A DNA stretch of 64,000 nucleotides from Psychrosphaera algicola (lineage in GTDB: Bacteria > Pseudomonadota > Gammaproteobacteria > Enterobacterales > Alteromonadaceae): NCBI RefSeq assembly GCF_028401425.1, contig NZ_JAQOMS010000002.1, positions 868,001 to 932,000 on the forward strand, in the 5' to 3' direction. The notes under the pieces are model-generated. The model worked only from the letters and a program-made list of their open reading frames with translations. It did no database searches and was not told where the DNA came from. Shown piece by piece: positions 19,538 through 30,328 of this stretch; position 1 is the stretch's first letter, and every line of letters starts with the position of its first letter. The translations under genes were made by a program, and so were the position numbers.

Positions 19538-20331
19538 CTACTTCTTATTAAATTCCGCTACATAACTCATGATATTAATATAACTGTCAGTCCAATATTG
19601 TTCTTTGTGGCTTGCTAAATAAGCTACTAACTGACGGTGTGCTTCAGTCGATACGGATAAATGATCGCCGCCAATTCCGTGAAAAATAAAGGTCACCGCT
19701 CCCCTTTGGCCTGCTGGCCTTTAACGTATTCAATTAGCTGCTGACCGCTAACCCCGTGAGGCATATAAACTTTATCGTATATTTTTCCATACTTGTTCTG
19801 CCACTTTATTGCGACAAAGTCGTCTTGAAGTGCTTCAACATAATTGCCATTGTCTGTCACAATGTCGCCACAGGGTGGCGTGTAAGTTCGTTTGGTTTTA
19901 CCATCAATGCTAAAAAGTATTGCATTGGCCATTCTTACTTCTTCCCAAATTGCTTGGTTAGATGTGGTATCCAAATTTCTATGTTCTGGCACCCACGATC
20001 GACCTTCTTCATTCTTTCGACATGGATGAAATATAGTATGGTTACCGAGTTCATGGCCGTCCTTAGCAATTTGTCGCCACTCTTCTAAACGTGTTTGAAC
20101 TGTAGAGTTCGATAACGTCAGAAAAAAGGAACCGTGAATATTGTATTTATTTAATACCGGAATGGCGTTATCTAATTGTGAATTGAGCGCGTCATCGTAA
20201 GACAGGTTCACCGCAAGCTTTGCGTTATTTGGCCAAATGATTTCTGAAGCATTTGTCGTTAAGGAGATAGAAAACAGGCTAAACAATACAAAGGCCAATT
20301 TAGATTTCAAAATTAATGTCATAAGCGTCAA
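19538..20331 (-). CDS. Secreted polysaccharide deacetylase family protein, one frameshift
   Basis: NodB-type carbohydrate esterase 4 fold. A signal peptide covers residues 1 to about 28 (ending TTNAS). Motif 1 is LSYDDALNSQ (the DD metal/catalytic pair) and motif 2 is GHELGNHTIFHPC (HxxxH zinc ligands). A break near 19697 ends the first frame; the other frame continues AVTFIFHGIGGDHLSVS and stops at 19538-19540. This restores the His-bearing C-terminal motif (FHGIGGDHLSV). About 264 residues. The substrate is unknown; chitin or peptidoglycan-like acetylated sugars are typical for the family. Confidence 0.85.
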
Positions 20332-20440
20332 ATAGTTAAAAGTTGAAGAGCCTATACTAGGCGGCTCATTTTAAATTTCCAATTTTTTCTCGTTATGTTA
20401 ACTGGTATAATCTTTCTTTTTCATAGTTTGTAATTTCATC

Positions 20441-21637
20441 ATGTCGCTTCGAAGTCAGTTTCCATTTTTCCAACAGGGCCCCATTGTTTATTTAGACAGT
20501 GCAGCCACGACTCAGAAACCACAAAGCGTTATAGACTCAATAACCCGTTATTACCAACATGAAAACACCACAGTACATCGCAGTGCCTTTTCTCAAGCAA
20601 GTGCTTTAACCGACAAATACGAATCAATCCGAGCCAATGTCGCCAGTTTTATAGGCTCCACACACGCCCAAAATATAATTTGGACTAAAGGGACAACGGA
20701 CAGTATTAATTTAGCCGCCATGGCTTGGGGCAATCAGAATATATCATCAGACGACCTAATCGTTGTTTTAGGCAGTGAACATCACGCTAATTTCGTTCCA
20801 TGGCAACAACTCGCTAAACTCAAAAATGCCCATTTTAAAGTGGTTAATGTATTACCAAACGGCGATATTGACCTTTCCCATTTTGAGTCTCTCATGCTGC
20901 TACAGCCTAAACTGGTTGCGATTCAACATTGTTCAAATGCGCTAGGGAATATTTACCCGGTTAAGCAACTTGTAAAGCGGGCTAAAAAGTCAGGGGCAAC
21001 AACACTGGTCGACGGAGCTCAAGCTATAGCCCATGTGCCGGTCAATGTCGAAGATATTGGTTGTGACTTTTATGCATTTTCTGGTCACAAAATGTATGGG
21101 CCAACGGGCATCGGTGTTTTATATGTCAACAACAGGATAAAACACCAATTAACGCCTGTTCAATTTGGTGGTGAAATGATCAGCCATGTATCAATTGAAA
21201 AAACAGAGTTTCGGCCATTCCCCCATTTCCTAGAAACAGGAACGCCAAATATAGCGGGCATAATCGGTTTAGGTGCAGCCCTTGAATTTATCCAGTCAAA
21301 GATGTTTTTTGAAGCATCAAAATCGTCTGCGTCGCTATACCAATACTTAATAAATCAACTACATGATATTGGAACAGTTCGAGTCTTGGGCAATACCAAC
21401 AAAAACATCGGTGTTGTTTCTTTTGTTGTAGAAGACGAATCGGCTAGTGATATAGGCGCTCTGCTTAATGAACAACATATCGCGGTGCGCTGCGGGCATC
21501 ATTGTGCTATGCCATTAATGACAGCATTAGGCATATCAGGTACTGTCCGTGTATCGCTTGGTTGTTACAATAATAAAGGTGACATTGATTTATTTATAAC
21601 CGCCTTAAATAAATCACTTTCCCTACTTACACTTTAA
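20441..21637 (+). CDS. csdA: Cysteine desulfurase (CsdA/SufS type)
   Basis: PLP enzyme that takes sulfur from cysteine for Fe-S clusters or other thio-cofactors. The frame is intact at 398 residues. Seen: LDSAATTQKP, the PLP-lysine motif SGHKMYGPTGIGVLY, and the persulfide cysteine in VRCGHHCAMPLM with the short group-II loop. A SufE/CsdE partner starts 11 bases downstream, and no sufBCD is present, so the CsdA-CsdE pair is the better reading. Confidence 0.9.
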   Translation: MSLRSQFPFFQQGPIVYLDSAATTQKPQSVIDSITRYYQHENTTVHRSAFSQASALTDKYESIRANVASFIGSTHAQNIIWTKGTTDSINLAAMAWGNQNISSDDLIVVLGSEHHANFVPWQQLAKLKNAHFKVVNVLPNGDIDLSHFESLMLLQPKLVAIQHCSNALGNIYPVKQLVKRAKKSGATTLVDGAQAIAHVPVNVEDIGCDFYAFSGHKMYGPTGIGVLYVNNRIKHQLTPVQFGGEMISHVSIEKTEFRPFPHFLETGTPNIAGIIGLGAALEFIQSKMFFEASKSSASLYQYLINQLHDIGTVRVLGNTNKNIGVVSFVVEDESASDIGALLNEQHIAVRCGHHCAMPLMTALGISGTVRVSLGCYNNKGDIDLFITALNKSLSLLTL

Positions 21638-21648
21638 AGCTGGAACAA

Positions 21649-22077
21649 ATGACTTTTCTGCACCTCGCCAAACAATTTTCTATTTCACCTCAAAAAATAG
21701 AACAAACACTTAATTCCACCACAAGCTGGGAAACTCGCTATCGGGCGCTCATGTTATTGGGAAAAGCACTACCCGCTTTTCCTGAACACGCCAAACGGGA
21801 TGAAAATAGAGTATTAGGATGCGAAAGCAATGTTTGGTTATATGCATACTTAGAAGACGACAAGTACTATTTTGCGATTGGCTCCGATGCCAAAATAGTT
21901 AAAGGCCTTATAGCTATTTTATTAAGTAAGATTAACGGGCAAAGCCAAAAAGACATTATTGAATTTGACTTACAACAGTATTTGACTGATTTAAAAATAT
22001 TTGGCCAACTAAGCAGTTCTAGAACAAATGGGCTTAATGCGATCCGCAATAGAGTTGTAGACTACTTGTCTAACTAA
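21649..22077 (+). CDS. csdE: SufE/CsdE family sulfur acceptor
   Basis: A 142-residue SufE-fold protein that accepts persulfide from the desulfurase. The acceptor cysteine is in RVLGCESNVWL, and the N-terminal WETRYRALMLLGKALP block is typical. It lies 11 bases after csdA with the same orientation. The operon is closed by the terminator at 22105-22140. Confidence 0.9.
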   Translation: MTFLHLAKQFSISPQKIEQTLNSTTSWETRYRALMLLGKALPAFPEHAKRDENRVLGCESNVWLYAYLEDDKYYFAIGSDAKIVKGLIAILLSKINGQSQKDIIEFDLQQYLTDLKIFGQLSSSRTNGLNAIRNRVVDYLSN

Positions 22078-22104
22078 ATAAAGACCGATTTAGTAAATTC
22101 TTAT

Positions 22105-22140
22105 CACTAAAAAGCCGCGTTAATAAGCGGCTTTTTAGTG
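22105..22140. terminator. Bidirectional terminator, csdAE and the PEP-CTERM gene
   Basis: CACTAAAAAGCCGC / GCGGCTTTTTAGTG, a perfect 14-bp stem with an 8-base loop and internal A and T tracts, between convergent genes. Confidence 0.9.
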
Positions 22141-22162
22141 ACATAGTTTTAACGTTATTGGG

Positions 22163-22984
22163 TTATTTCTTCTTAGATAACCGAACTAAACCTAACAAAG
22201 CGGCTGAGAGTATAAATAACGAACTAGGTTCAGGTACTTCTTCAAATGCAGATGTGCCATTTTTTTCATTTGAAAACTCCCAACTTAACAATTTGTGATT
22301 TGTATAAGCGCCGCCAGTAGCCGAGGTGAAACCAGCATAAACATGATCAGTACCTAAAATAGCAGCTAAGTCAGCGGTATGTGTTAAAGCGGCAGTACTA
22401 AGGTAAGATATCTTGATCGTTAAAAAAGACATCAATAACTTTACTGGTATTGTCATAATTCAACCACGCATACCAAGTAATATTAGGGCTATCTAAGTTA
22501 CTCAAACCAAGTGCATCTGTTGTTACTAATGCAGCCGAGTTAATATTGCCATTAAAGTTTATGCCAATATGGGAATCACTGCTTCCGTCACCAGCGCCAT
22601 TGTTATAATTATCAAATTCAGACCAAAGCTATTGCTAATACCTTGATACCCTATCCCTCCGCCACTTGTGCCAGCTTGATTACTTGAACTTTGCAAAGTG
22701 AAGACCATGCCGTCTGCACCGCCGTTAATTTGGCCATCAAAATTGAACGAAAACTGCGTTGAAAATGAACCTTCGGTTAAATCAATTAAGTCAGTTGAAA
22801 AGACACTGCCATTTTTAGTTCCTTGAGCAGGTGTTAACTGTAATATATTACCCGCGACAACCTGCGCATCACCGTTTAAAGTTAACCCTACTGTCGAACT
22901 AAAGTCATTATATGTAATGACTGTCGCATTGGCTGTACCGACGACGCAGAAAAGTCCGATTTTGAATAATTTAGTTAAGTTCAT
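22163..22984 (-). CDS. PEP-CTERM protein with L-type lectin domain, two frameshifts
   Basis: Exported carbohydrate-binding protein. A signal peptide (residues 1 to about 20, ending GTANA) is followed by a legume-lectin-like beta sandwich: GADGMVFTLQSS, GGGIGYQGISNSFG, then in another frame FDNYNNGAGDGSSDSHIGI (the metal-site D/N/D/H pattern), then LAAILGTDHVYAGFTSATGG. The C-terminus VPEPSSLFILSAALLGLVRLSKKK is a full PEP-CTERM sorting tail. Breaks lie near 22620 and at CTAAGG 22398-22403 (LPGTAALTH expected, a CCTGG site). About 273 residues. It is probably anchored and processed by an exosortase encoded elsewhere. Confidence 0.88.
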
Positions 22985-23108
22985 AAAGTCCCAGTAATTT
23001 TATTTTATAATTAAATAAGTATTATTCAAAATCCATACCAAAAATTAATTTAATAATATTCAAATAGTTAACTTAACAAATTCTATTTATGTAAAAAATA
23101 CTGACACT

Positions 23109-24182
23109 TTATGCCCGACCAAATACTCGTCCAATAGCCACAGAAATTGCATCTGGACGATTTGGATTACGCACTAAAGAAAGCAATGCCTGTCGCACTT
23201 CAGGGACGGCCACTAAATCGGAAAATAGACCGGCAAACAGGTTTTTATTGCCATGGGTGGCAACCTTTTCAAAGTAGGCCATCAAAACTTTTTCATCGTT
23301 AAGTAAATGCCACAAACGCCCTGCGATGACAATATATAGGGCTTCTTCCTCAGCTTCTTCGCTACTTAACAATTTAATCACTTGTTCTGTCAGTAAGGTT
23401 TTACTTTGGCTCCCTGCCATGCACCTTAAAGAATTGATCACTTGTTCGCGATCCCCTTGTTGTAAAAACTGGTTTTGCATTTCAATTAACTTTTCAGTCA
23501 AAGAAACGCCAATTTCAACATGCTCTAATGACGCTGCTAATGACCCCATAATTTGCACAGGGAGTTCATTTAAACAGTCACCTAATTTCTGGCCATTTTG
23601 CTCATCATTTATTCTAGCGCAATAATCGGCAATACCTTGAACCGTTAAGTCCTGCCATTTGTCACTATCTAACGCCCCGTAAAAGTAAGATTGTACGTGC
23701 TCATAATACATTGACGCAGGTTGCTTTAACTCAACTTTAACTTTGGCATTAAACATGGCCAATCGGTGTTGATCTGGCGTAAAAGAATAAGGGTGGTTGT
23801 CTAATTTGTCTGAATTATGGGTCCCTTGTGCAATAAGTTTATTACCAAGCTCTTTGATCACTAATGAAATGTAATGATCTCTTTGTTGTTGTTTTAGCAA
23901 CCCCATTTCGTCGAGTTCAAACTGGAGAAACCAAATAAACGGGTTTTTGCGGTGTGTTGGTGAGTCTGACTTATCCCAAAATACAAAGGCAAAACGGGCT
24001 TTTTGCTGAATCGGGTATGGATAAGGTTTTTGATTGAGTTCAATTTTGTCAAATTCAGATTTAGAAATCGTTTGGATCCGACGCCCTAAATCAAAAATTC
24101 TATACTGGGCGTTTGCCTGCTCCATTAACACACCTAACGTAGGTACCGGATTATTCTCAGAGGACTGACTCATAAAACTCAT
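23109..24182 (-). CDS. DUF3549 family protein
   Basis: A conserved gammaproteobacterial cytoplasmic protein of 357 residues, intact, with no signal peptide or membrane helix. It is recognised by the N-terminal TLGVLMEQANAQYRIFDLGRRI and FVFWDKSD segments. The C-terminal half is helical with HEAT-like spacing. Function unknown. It is divergent from yqcC-truC-yqcA, a common arrangement in Alteromonadales and Vibrionales. Confidence 0.85.
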   Translation of the reverse strand: MSFMSQSSENNPVPTLGVLMEQANAQYRIFDLGRRIQTISKSEFDKIELNQKPYPYPIQQKARFAFVFWDKSDSPTHRKNPFIWFLQFELDEMGLLKQQQRDHYISLVIKELGNKLIAQGTHNSDKLDNHPYSFTPDQHRLAMFNAKVKVELKQPASMYYEHVQSYFYGALDSDKWQDLTVQGIADYCARINDEQNGQKLGDCLNELPVQIMGSLAASLEHVEIGVSLTEKLIEMQNQFLQQGDREQVINSLRCMAGSQSKTLLTEQVIKLLSSEEAEEEALYIVIAGRLWHLLNDEKVLMAYFEKVATHGNKNLFAGLFSDLVAVPEVRQALLSLVRNPNRPDAISVAIGRVFGRA

Positions 24183-24272
24183 TATTTTTTATAATTACAG
24201 ATGGTGCGAATTATAGGGACATTTGATGCTTAGTGGTATCATAGTCGCACTTTTTTACAAATTTATTTGCCA

Positions 24273-24602
24273 ATGACAGCTAAAATCTCGACGTATTTAA
24301 TCGAACTTCAAAACGCCTTAATTGAAGAACAACTATGGTCTTGTGAAACACCAACTGTAACAGCACTATCAAGTTTGGAACCCTTTGCAATCGACACATT
24401 GGAAATAGAACAATGGTTACAATTTATATTTATTCCTAAGATGAATGCACTGATCCAAGCAGGCAAGCCATTACCCACACAACTCCATTTGTCCCCTATT
24501 GTACAAATGAGCTTTGCTAACCGAAACCTTGTCGCACCAAATACACTGGCCGCAGTAGCAGTTATTGATCGTAAATTTGTTGAGAAACCTTTTAATGCGT
24601 AA
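24273..24602 (+). CDS. yqcC: YqcC family protein
   Basis: A small cytoplasmic protein of the DUF446/YqcC family, about 109 residues from the ATG at 24273. A TTG two codons earlier is possible but less likely. The motif EIEQWLQFIFIPKMNALI is typical. Its stop overlaps the truC start by 8 bases, so the two are probably translationally coupled. Function unknown; the link to truC and yqcA is conserved. Confidence 0.88.
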   Translation: MTAKISTYLIELQNALIEEQLWSCETPTVTALSSLEPFAIDTLEIEQWLQFIFIPKMNALIQAGKPLPTQLHLSPIVQMSFANRNLVAPNTLAAVAVIDRKFVEKPFNA

Positions 24603-25350
24603 AATCGTTTTCACAGAAGCACCTGTAATTAGTGTCTTATATAAAGATGAATATATTGTCGTTATTGACAAGCCATCGGGTCTATTGGTCCACAGAAGTG
24701 AGATTGATAGGCATGAAACCTTGTTCGCTATCCAATTAACACGAGACACAATTGGGCAACATGTGTACCCAATACATCGACTTGATAGGCCCACCTCTGG
24801 GGTTTTGGTTTTTGCGTTAAGTTCTGATATTGCAAGGTTATTGTCAGAACAAATGCAAAACCATGTTATATCTAAAAAGTATCAGGCAATTGTCCGGGGA
24901 CATTGTCCCGAACACGCCACGATAGACTATCCCTTGAAAGAAATTTTAGACAAAAAGTCTGACAAGTTAAAAGATAAATTAGCCGAGCCACAGTCAGCCA
25001 TCACCACATTAACTAGGCTCGACATAGCGGAAATGCCTTTTGCTTCTGGGCGCTATGACACTTCGCGTTACTCACTTGTTGAACTAAGCCCTATCACTGG
25101 CAGAAAACATCAGTTAAGACGTCACATGGCCCACCTGAGACACCCGATGATAGGTGATACAACTCACGGTGATGGTAAACAAAACAAATCTGCTAGTATC
25201 AATTTAAACCTTCACAGATTGGCGCTGGTTGCTAAATCTATTAGTTTTGACCATCCAGTAAGTCATCAGCCACTAACCATAACCGCAAATCTTGATACAT
25301 CATTAAAAAATGTATACCAAAAACTAGGCTGGCAAAAATGGTATTTTTGA
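24595..25350 (+). CDS. truC: tRNA pseudouridine(65) synthase
   Basis: RluA-family enzyme that modifies U65 of some tRNAs. I chose the ATG at 24595 because it overlaps the yqcC stop, as in E. coli. The catalytic aspartate is in PIHRLDRPTSGVL; the RluA core continues SKKYQAIVRG and GRKHQLRRHMAHLRHPMIGD. 251 residues, no frameshift. Confidence 0.93.
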   Translation: MRKIVFTEAPVISVLYKDEYIVVIDKPSGLLVHRSEIDRHETLFAIQLTRDTIGQHVYPIHRLDRPTSGVLVFALSSDIARLLSEQMQNHVISKKYQAIVRGHCPEHATIDYPLKEILDKKSDKLKDKLAEPQSAITTLTRLDIAEMPFASGRYDTSRYSLVELSPITGRKHQLRRHMAHLRHPMIGDTTHGDGKQNKSASINLNLHRLALVAKSISFDHPVSHQPLTITANLDTSLKNVYQKLGWQKWYF

Positions 25351-25416
25351 GTTGCAGGTGATTACATCTTGCATGTTAGAATCGTTTATAATCAACTGAA
25401 TACAAGGTCATTTTCC

Positions 25417-25856
25417 ATGGCAAATATTGCAATCATAATGGGGTCGGTATACGGCGCTGCTGAATACTTAGCGGATACCATCGACAAAGAACTTAAAAAA
25501 GCAGGCCATACAACGACCTATAACGCCTCCCCCTTGTTACGGACATCCATGATGTTGACGCATCGTTGATCATTACATCAACCACAGGGCAAGGCGATTT
25601 ACCGTCCAACATAGAAGATTTTTATTTTGCTGCGCAGGATAAAAGGCCGTCACATGCAGGAAAGCCCTTTGGTGTTATTTGTTTAGGTGATTCTAGTTAT
25701 GAGTCGTTTTGTGGTGCCGGTGAAAAGCTAGAAGAGTTATTTTATGAGTTACAAGGTCGAGCACCCATTCCGATGTTGAAAATTGACGCCTGTGAAACGT
25801 TAGACCCAGATAGTATTGCACTCCCGTGGTTACAAAATTGGCTTACCCAAATTTAA
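25417..25856 (+). CDS. yqcA: YqcA/MioC-type flavodoxin, one frameshift
   Basis: A short-chain FMN-binding flavodoxin of about 146 residues. It starts MANIAIIMGSVYGAAEYLAD (FMN phosphate loop). One base is lost in the C run near 25530. With it, NASPLVTDIHDVDASLIITSTTGQGDLP joins the rest, including the second FMN loop TSTTGQGD and GLGDSSYESFCGAG-like third loop (here CLGDSSYESFCGAG). The order yqcC-truC-yqcA matches E. coli. Its electron partner is not known from this sequence. Confidence 0.9.
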
Positions 25857-25938
25857 ACGCCACTTCAACATAAACGACAAGAAGTCGTTGGATTCAAAAA
25901 ATAACCTTAAGCGCCTTATTTTCTATTTCCCAAAAACA

Positions 25939-25964
25939 AAAAGGCTTTCATCTGAAAGCCTTTT
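25939..25964. terminator. Bidirectional terminator, yqcA and topA
   Basis: AAAAGGCTTTCA / TGAAAGCCTTTT, a 12-bp stem around a 2-base centre, with A and T tracts on both sides, between convergent genes. Confidence 0.85.
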
Positions 25965-25991
25965 GCAGTTGTATCATCGTGTTCTAAACGT

Positions 25992-28625
25992 TTATTTTTT
26001 CTTACGTTTGTCTTCGACTTGCCACTTATCATCGGTGTACCAAGCACTCCACCCTGTCGCTTTACCTTCAGCATTTTCCGTCATGACATATTGCTGTTTG
26101 GTTTTTCGGCTAAAACGTACAACGGTTTTATTACCATCAGGGTCTTTAACCGGCGCGTCTGCTAAATAGTAAAACTTAGGACTGATCCTATCACGATACT
26201 TTTTCAATTCCGCCACAAGTGGTGCTCGAGTTTCACGTGATTTAGGGAAAGTCGATGCCGCCATAAATATACCTGAAGCGCCATCACGTAATACAAAATA
26301 ACCATCTGACTTCGTGCATGGTAATTCTTTTAAGTGAACTGGATCTTCTTTTGGCGGCGCAGCTTCACCACTTTTAAGCAACTTGCGGGTGTTTTTACAT
26401 TCTTCACCGGTACAACCAAAATATTTACCAAAGCGACCAGATTTAAGCTGCATATCACTGCCACACTTATCACACTCAATAAGTGGACCGTCATAGCCCT
26501 TAATTTTAAACTCGCCTTGTTCAACTACATGACCATCACAAATTGGGTTATTGCCGCAGATATGAATTTTACGTTTTTCGTCGATTAAATAACTGTCCAT
26601 CGCAGTCGAACATTTAGGGCAACGCTTCATCTGACGAAGAACTTCAGTTTCAAGTTCTTCTTCATCTGACACATTTACGGCTTCTGCCTCATCACCATGA
26701 GTTAAATTCATGGTGTTGGTGCAACGCTCTTTAGGTGGCAAGGCATAACCTGAACACCCTAAAAACACCCCCGTTGAGGCCGTTCGAATATTCATGTCAC
26801 GGCCACATTTGCTGCATTCAATATCGGTAGGGACTGGCGTATTTTCTCGCATCCCGCCGTCATCACTTTCACCAGCAGCTGTTGCTAGCTTTTTGGTAAA
26901 GTCTTCATAAAATATATCTAACAAACGTTTCCATTCTAAATCACCTTCTGCCACTTCATCTAAACGACCTTCCATTTTGGCAGTAAAGTCATAGTTGAGT
27001 AATTCAGTGAAATTTTCTACCAATCTATCGGTGACAATTTCACCCATTTTTTCAGCATAAAATCGTTTGTTTTCAAGACGAACATAACCACGGTCTTGAA
27101 TTGTTGAAATAATCGAAGCATATGTCGACGGACGACCAATTCCACGTTTTTCCAATTCTTTAACTAAGCTCGCTTCTGAGAAACGCGCTATTGGTTTAGT
27201 AAAGTGTTGTTTTGGTAGCAATTCATTTAATGTAAGTGTTTCACCTACGGCAACATTTGGTAATTCAATATTGTCGTCATTGGCTTTTTTCATTGCACTT
27301 TGAACACGTGTCCAACCATCAAATTTTAATACGCGACCTTTAGCGCGCAATTCAAATTCACCAGCATTTACTGTTAAGTTTGTTACGTCATATTCAGCCG
27401 CTGTCATTTGACAGGCCAAAAATTGATTTCTAATTAAATCATACAAGCGAACCGCATCACGTTCCATACTCGCCAATTGCTCAGCATCTACGCCAACACT
27501 TGACGGACGAATTGCTTCATGCGCCTCTTGAGCCCCTTCTTTACTTCCGTAAAGATTAGGCTTTTCAGGCAAATACTTGTCGCCAAATTCACTTTGAATA
27601 TACATACGACATGCGCCAACCGCTTCCGAACTCAAATTCGTCGAATCGGTACGCATATACGTAATATGACCGGCTTCATATAAACGTTGAGCCATCATCA
27701 TGGTTTTCTTAACACCAAAACCAAGTCGTGTACTCGCCGCTTGTTGAAGTGTTGAGGTAATAAACGGCGCAGAAGGACGACTTTTTGAAGGCTTATCTTC
27801 TCGATTTACAACGGTATATGTTTGCGCTTTAATGGCCGCAAGTATCGTGTCCATCTGTGCTTTGTTCGTTGGCTTAAACGCCTTTCCAGACTGTTTAGCC
27901 ACCTCAAGCATAATTGGTTGTTTTTCAGCCGTTGCGGTATCTGCATGTAAACGCCAAAACTCTTCAGGCACAAACGCCTTAATTTCACGTTCGCGGTCAA
28001 CAACTAAGCGCACAGCTACAGACTGAACTCTACCTGCTGATAACCCACGAGCGATCTTTTTCCACAATAATGGTGAAACCATAAAGCCAACAACGCGGTC
28101 AAGAAAACGCCTAGCTTGTTGTGCGTTAACACAATCAATATTTAACTCGCCGGGTTTAGAGAACGCTTGTTGAATTGCACTTTTGGTTATTTCGTTAAAA
28201 ACAACTCGTTTAAATTTACTGTCGTCGCCGCCAATGATTTCACGAAGGTGCCAAGCGATAGCTTCCCTTCTCTATCCAAATCCGTCGCGAGATAGATTTG
28301 GTCAGCGTTTGCTGCTAGTTTTTTAATTCAGCGACAACTTTTTCTTTGCTAAGGCAAGACTTGATAATTGGCCGCCCAGCCTTTTTCCGGATTGATCCCC
28401 ATCCGGCCTACTAATGCTTCTTTGTCTTTTTTGCTTTTAGTTTCGCTTTTTCTTCTACGGACAACCCTTTAGTGGATGCTCGCTCTGCCGGTTTTTTGCA
28501 CCACCAGACGTAGGAAGATCACGAATATGACCAACACTGGATTTCACGACAAAATCTTTGCCTAAGTACTTATTTATCGTCTTCGCTTTAGCCGGTGACT
28601 CAACGATGACCAGAGATTTTCCCAT
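25992..28625 (-). CDS. topA: DNA topoisomerase I, several frameshifts in the N-terminal part
   Basis: Type IA topoisomerase that relaxes negative supercoils. The start at 28625 begins GKSLVIVESPAKAKTINKYLG (Toprim). DLDREGEAIAWHL, the catalytic tyrosine in GHITYMRTDSTNLS, and three C-terminal C4 zinc ribbons (CSKCGRD, CPKCSTA, CDKCGSD) are present. From 28083 to 28500 the frame breaks about five times: near 28267, 28320 (A run), CTAAGG at 28349-28354, 28430 (A run) and 28495 (A run). Each break restores family sequence in the next frame. About 877 residues. It is alone on its strand; the terminator at 25939 lies downstream. Confidence 0.95.
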
Positions 28626-28978
28626 AATTCCTCAATCACTTAACAGGACGTTGCGCATTCTTTGCGTAGTTATACTAACTTATAAGATATATATGCGATT
28701 CTATTCGAACTCAAGGCAAATTCACCAACAATTTCTATGCAACATTTAGATTTTGTTGGTTAACTGCGTATAATATAACCTGTTTCATTACCTCGAAACG
28801 CACTAAATTCAATCCTTTCGGCGGAGAGGGTAAAATAAACAACATACAAATTACAAATAAAAATTAGAATAAAATCTGATTAGTTGATTGTTTTACAGAG
28901 GAAATGGAAAAAAGTCGAAAATTTTTTTCTGAATAATTATGTTATTCAGTCCGATAGCAGCTAGGAGTTATCTAAATA
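28626..28978. other. Intergenic region between divergent topA and astB
   Basis: No gene is seen in these 353 bases. The part near topA has TATAAGATATATAT, which could be a promoter. The astB side carries the inverted repeat described at 28929 and an AGGAG about 12 bases before the astB ATG. Confidence 0.5.
28929..28949 (+). promoter_or_regulatory. Inverted repeat upstream of astB, possible operator (ArgR-like half)
   Basis: CTGAATAA / TTATTCAG is a perfect 8-bp inverted repeat with a 5-base spacer, centred about 40 bases before the astB ATG. TGAATAATTAT agrees with the first part of the ArgR box, but the second half is spaced differently, so ArgR binding is only a suggestion. Confidence 0.4.
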
Positions 28979-30328
28979 ATGAAGTTTTTTGAAACAAATT
29001 TTGACGGTCTAGTCGGCCCTACACATAACTATGCGGGACTTTCAGTCGGAAATGTAGCATCACTAAATAACGCAAATGACATTTCTAATCCAAAAGCAGC
29101 TGCCAAACAAGGTTTGGCAAAAATGAAAGCGCTTCATGATATGGGCCTAAAACAAGGTGTTCTAGCTCCACAGGAACGTCCTGATTTAAATGCTCTGCGT
29201 CGTCTCGGATTCAGTGGGTCGGATGCAAGTGTGTTAGAACAGGCCGCTAAACAGAGCCCAGCGGTACTACGAGCAGTTTATTCTGCATCTAGCATGTGGA
29301 CTGCCAATGCAGCGACGGTTTCGCCTAGTGGCGATACAGCGGACAATAAGGTTCATTTTACTCCAGCCAATTTAACCAACAAATTTCATCGTTCGTTAGA
29401 GCCGGAAACCAGTGGCCGAATTTTGAAAGCAATGTTTAATAACGAGCAACATTTTGCGCATCATACTCATCTTCCTGACAACGATCATTTTGGTGATGAA
29501 GGTGCAGCAAACCACACTCGCTTTTGTAGCGATTATGGCAGTAACGGTGTTGAAATGTTTGTATATGGTCGACATGCTTTCGATTCTTCAAAACCTGCAC
29601 CGGTCAAATTCCCAGCGCGTCATACCTATGAAGCCTGCGAAGCTGTAGCACGATTACACAAATTGAATGACAGCAATACGGTTTATGTTCAACAAAACCC
29701 AGATGTTATTGATCAAGGTGTGTTTCATAATGACGTTATTTCTGTAGGTAATCAAAACGTGCTGTTTTATCACGAACAAGCATTTTTAAATACCGAACAA
29801 AAACTAGCGGAACTTGGCAATAAATACGAAGCCGCAACGGGCAAGTCTATGCACTTTGTTAAAGTCCCAACGGCTCAAGTGTCGGTTGACGACGCAATTC
29901 GTACGTACTTATTTAATACACAGTTAGTGGATATCGGCAATGGGCAAATGGCTATCATTGCGCCAATGGAATGCAGTGAAAACCCGAATGTTTCCGCCTA
30001 TCTTGATAAGCTAGTGACCTTAGGAACACCAATTCAAAAAGTGCATTACTTTGACGTAAAACAGAGTATGCGAAACGGCGGTGGTCCTGCATGTTTGCGC
30101 CTACGAGTGGCATTAAGTGAGCAAGAGCTTGCCGCAACCAATCAAAACGTATTAATGTCTGATAAGTTGTTTGGGGAGTTAAATCACTGGGTTGACCGCA
30201 ATTACCGTGACGAAATAAATGAAAGCGATTTACGTGATCCACAATTGGTCATCGAATCAAGACAAGCATTAGATGAGTTAACGCAAATATTACAACTTGG
30301 ATCAGTTTACCCATTCCAAATTTGTTAA
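28979..30328 (+). CDS. astB: N-succinylarginine dihydrolase
   Basis: Second step of the arginine succinyltransferase pathway: splits N2-succinylarginine into succinylornithine, ammonia and CO2. 449 residues, intact. Seen: the N-terminal NFDGLVGPTHNYAGLSVGN, GDEGAANHTRFC with the catalytic Glu, and NGGGPACLRLRVAL with the nucleophile Cys. The other ast genes are not in the window. The stop codon falls in the first unit of an 8-bp tandem repeat, and the last residues (QIC) come from its edge, so the native C-terminus may have been slightly altered. Confidence 0.95.
   Translation: MKFFETNFDGLVGPTHNYAGLSVGNVASLNNANDISNPKAAAKQGLAKMKALHDMGLKQGVLAPQERPDLNALRRLGFSGSDASVLEQAAKQSPAVLRAVYSASSMWTANAATVSPSGDTADNKVHFTPANLTNKFHRSLEPETSGRILKAMFNNEQHFAHHTHLPDNDHFGDEGAANHTRFCSDYGSNGVEMFVYGRHAFDSSKPAPVKFPARHTYEACEAVARLHKLNDSNTVYVQQNPDVIDQGVFHNDVISVGNQNVLFYHEQAFLNTEQKLAELGNKYEAATGKSMHFVKVPTAQVSVDDAIRTYLFNTQLVDIGNGQMAIIAPMECSENPNVSAYLDKLVTLGTPIQKVHYFDVKQSMRNGGGPACLRLRVALSEQELAATNQNVLMSDKLFGELNHWVDRNYRDEINESDLRDPQLVIESRQALDELTQILQLGSVYPFQIC

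Noticed and set aside
28929..28949. Firm ArgR box for astB
   Set aside because: The first half agrees but spacing of the second half does not; kept only as an inverted repeat.
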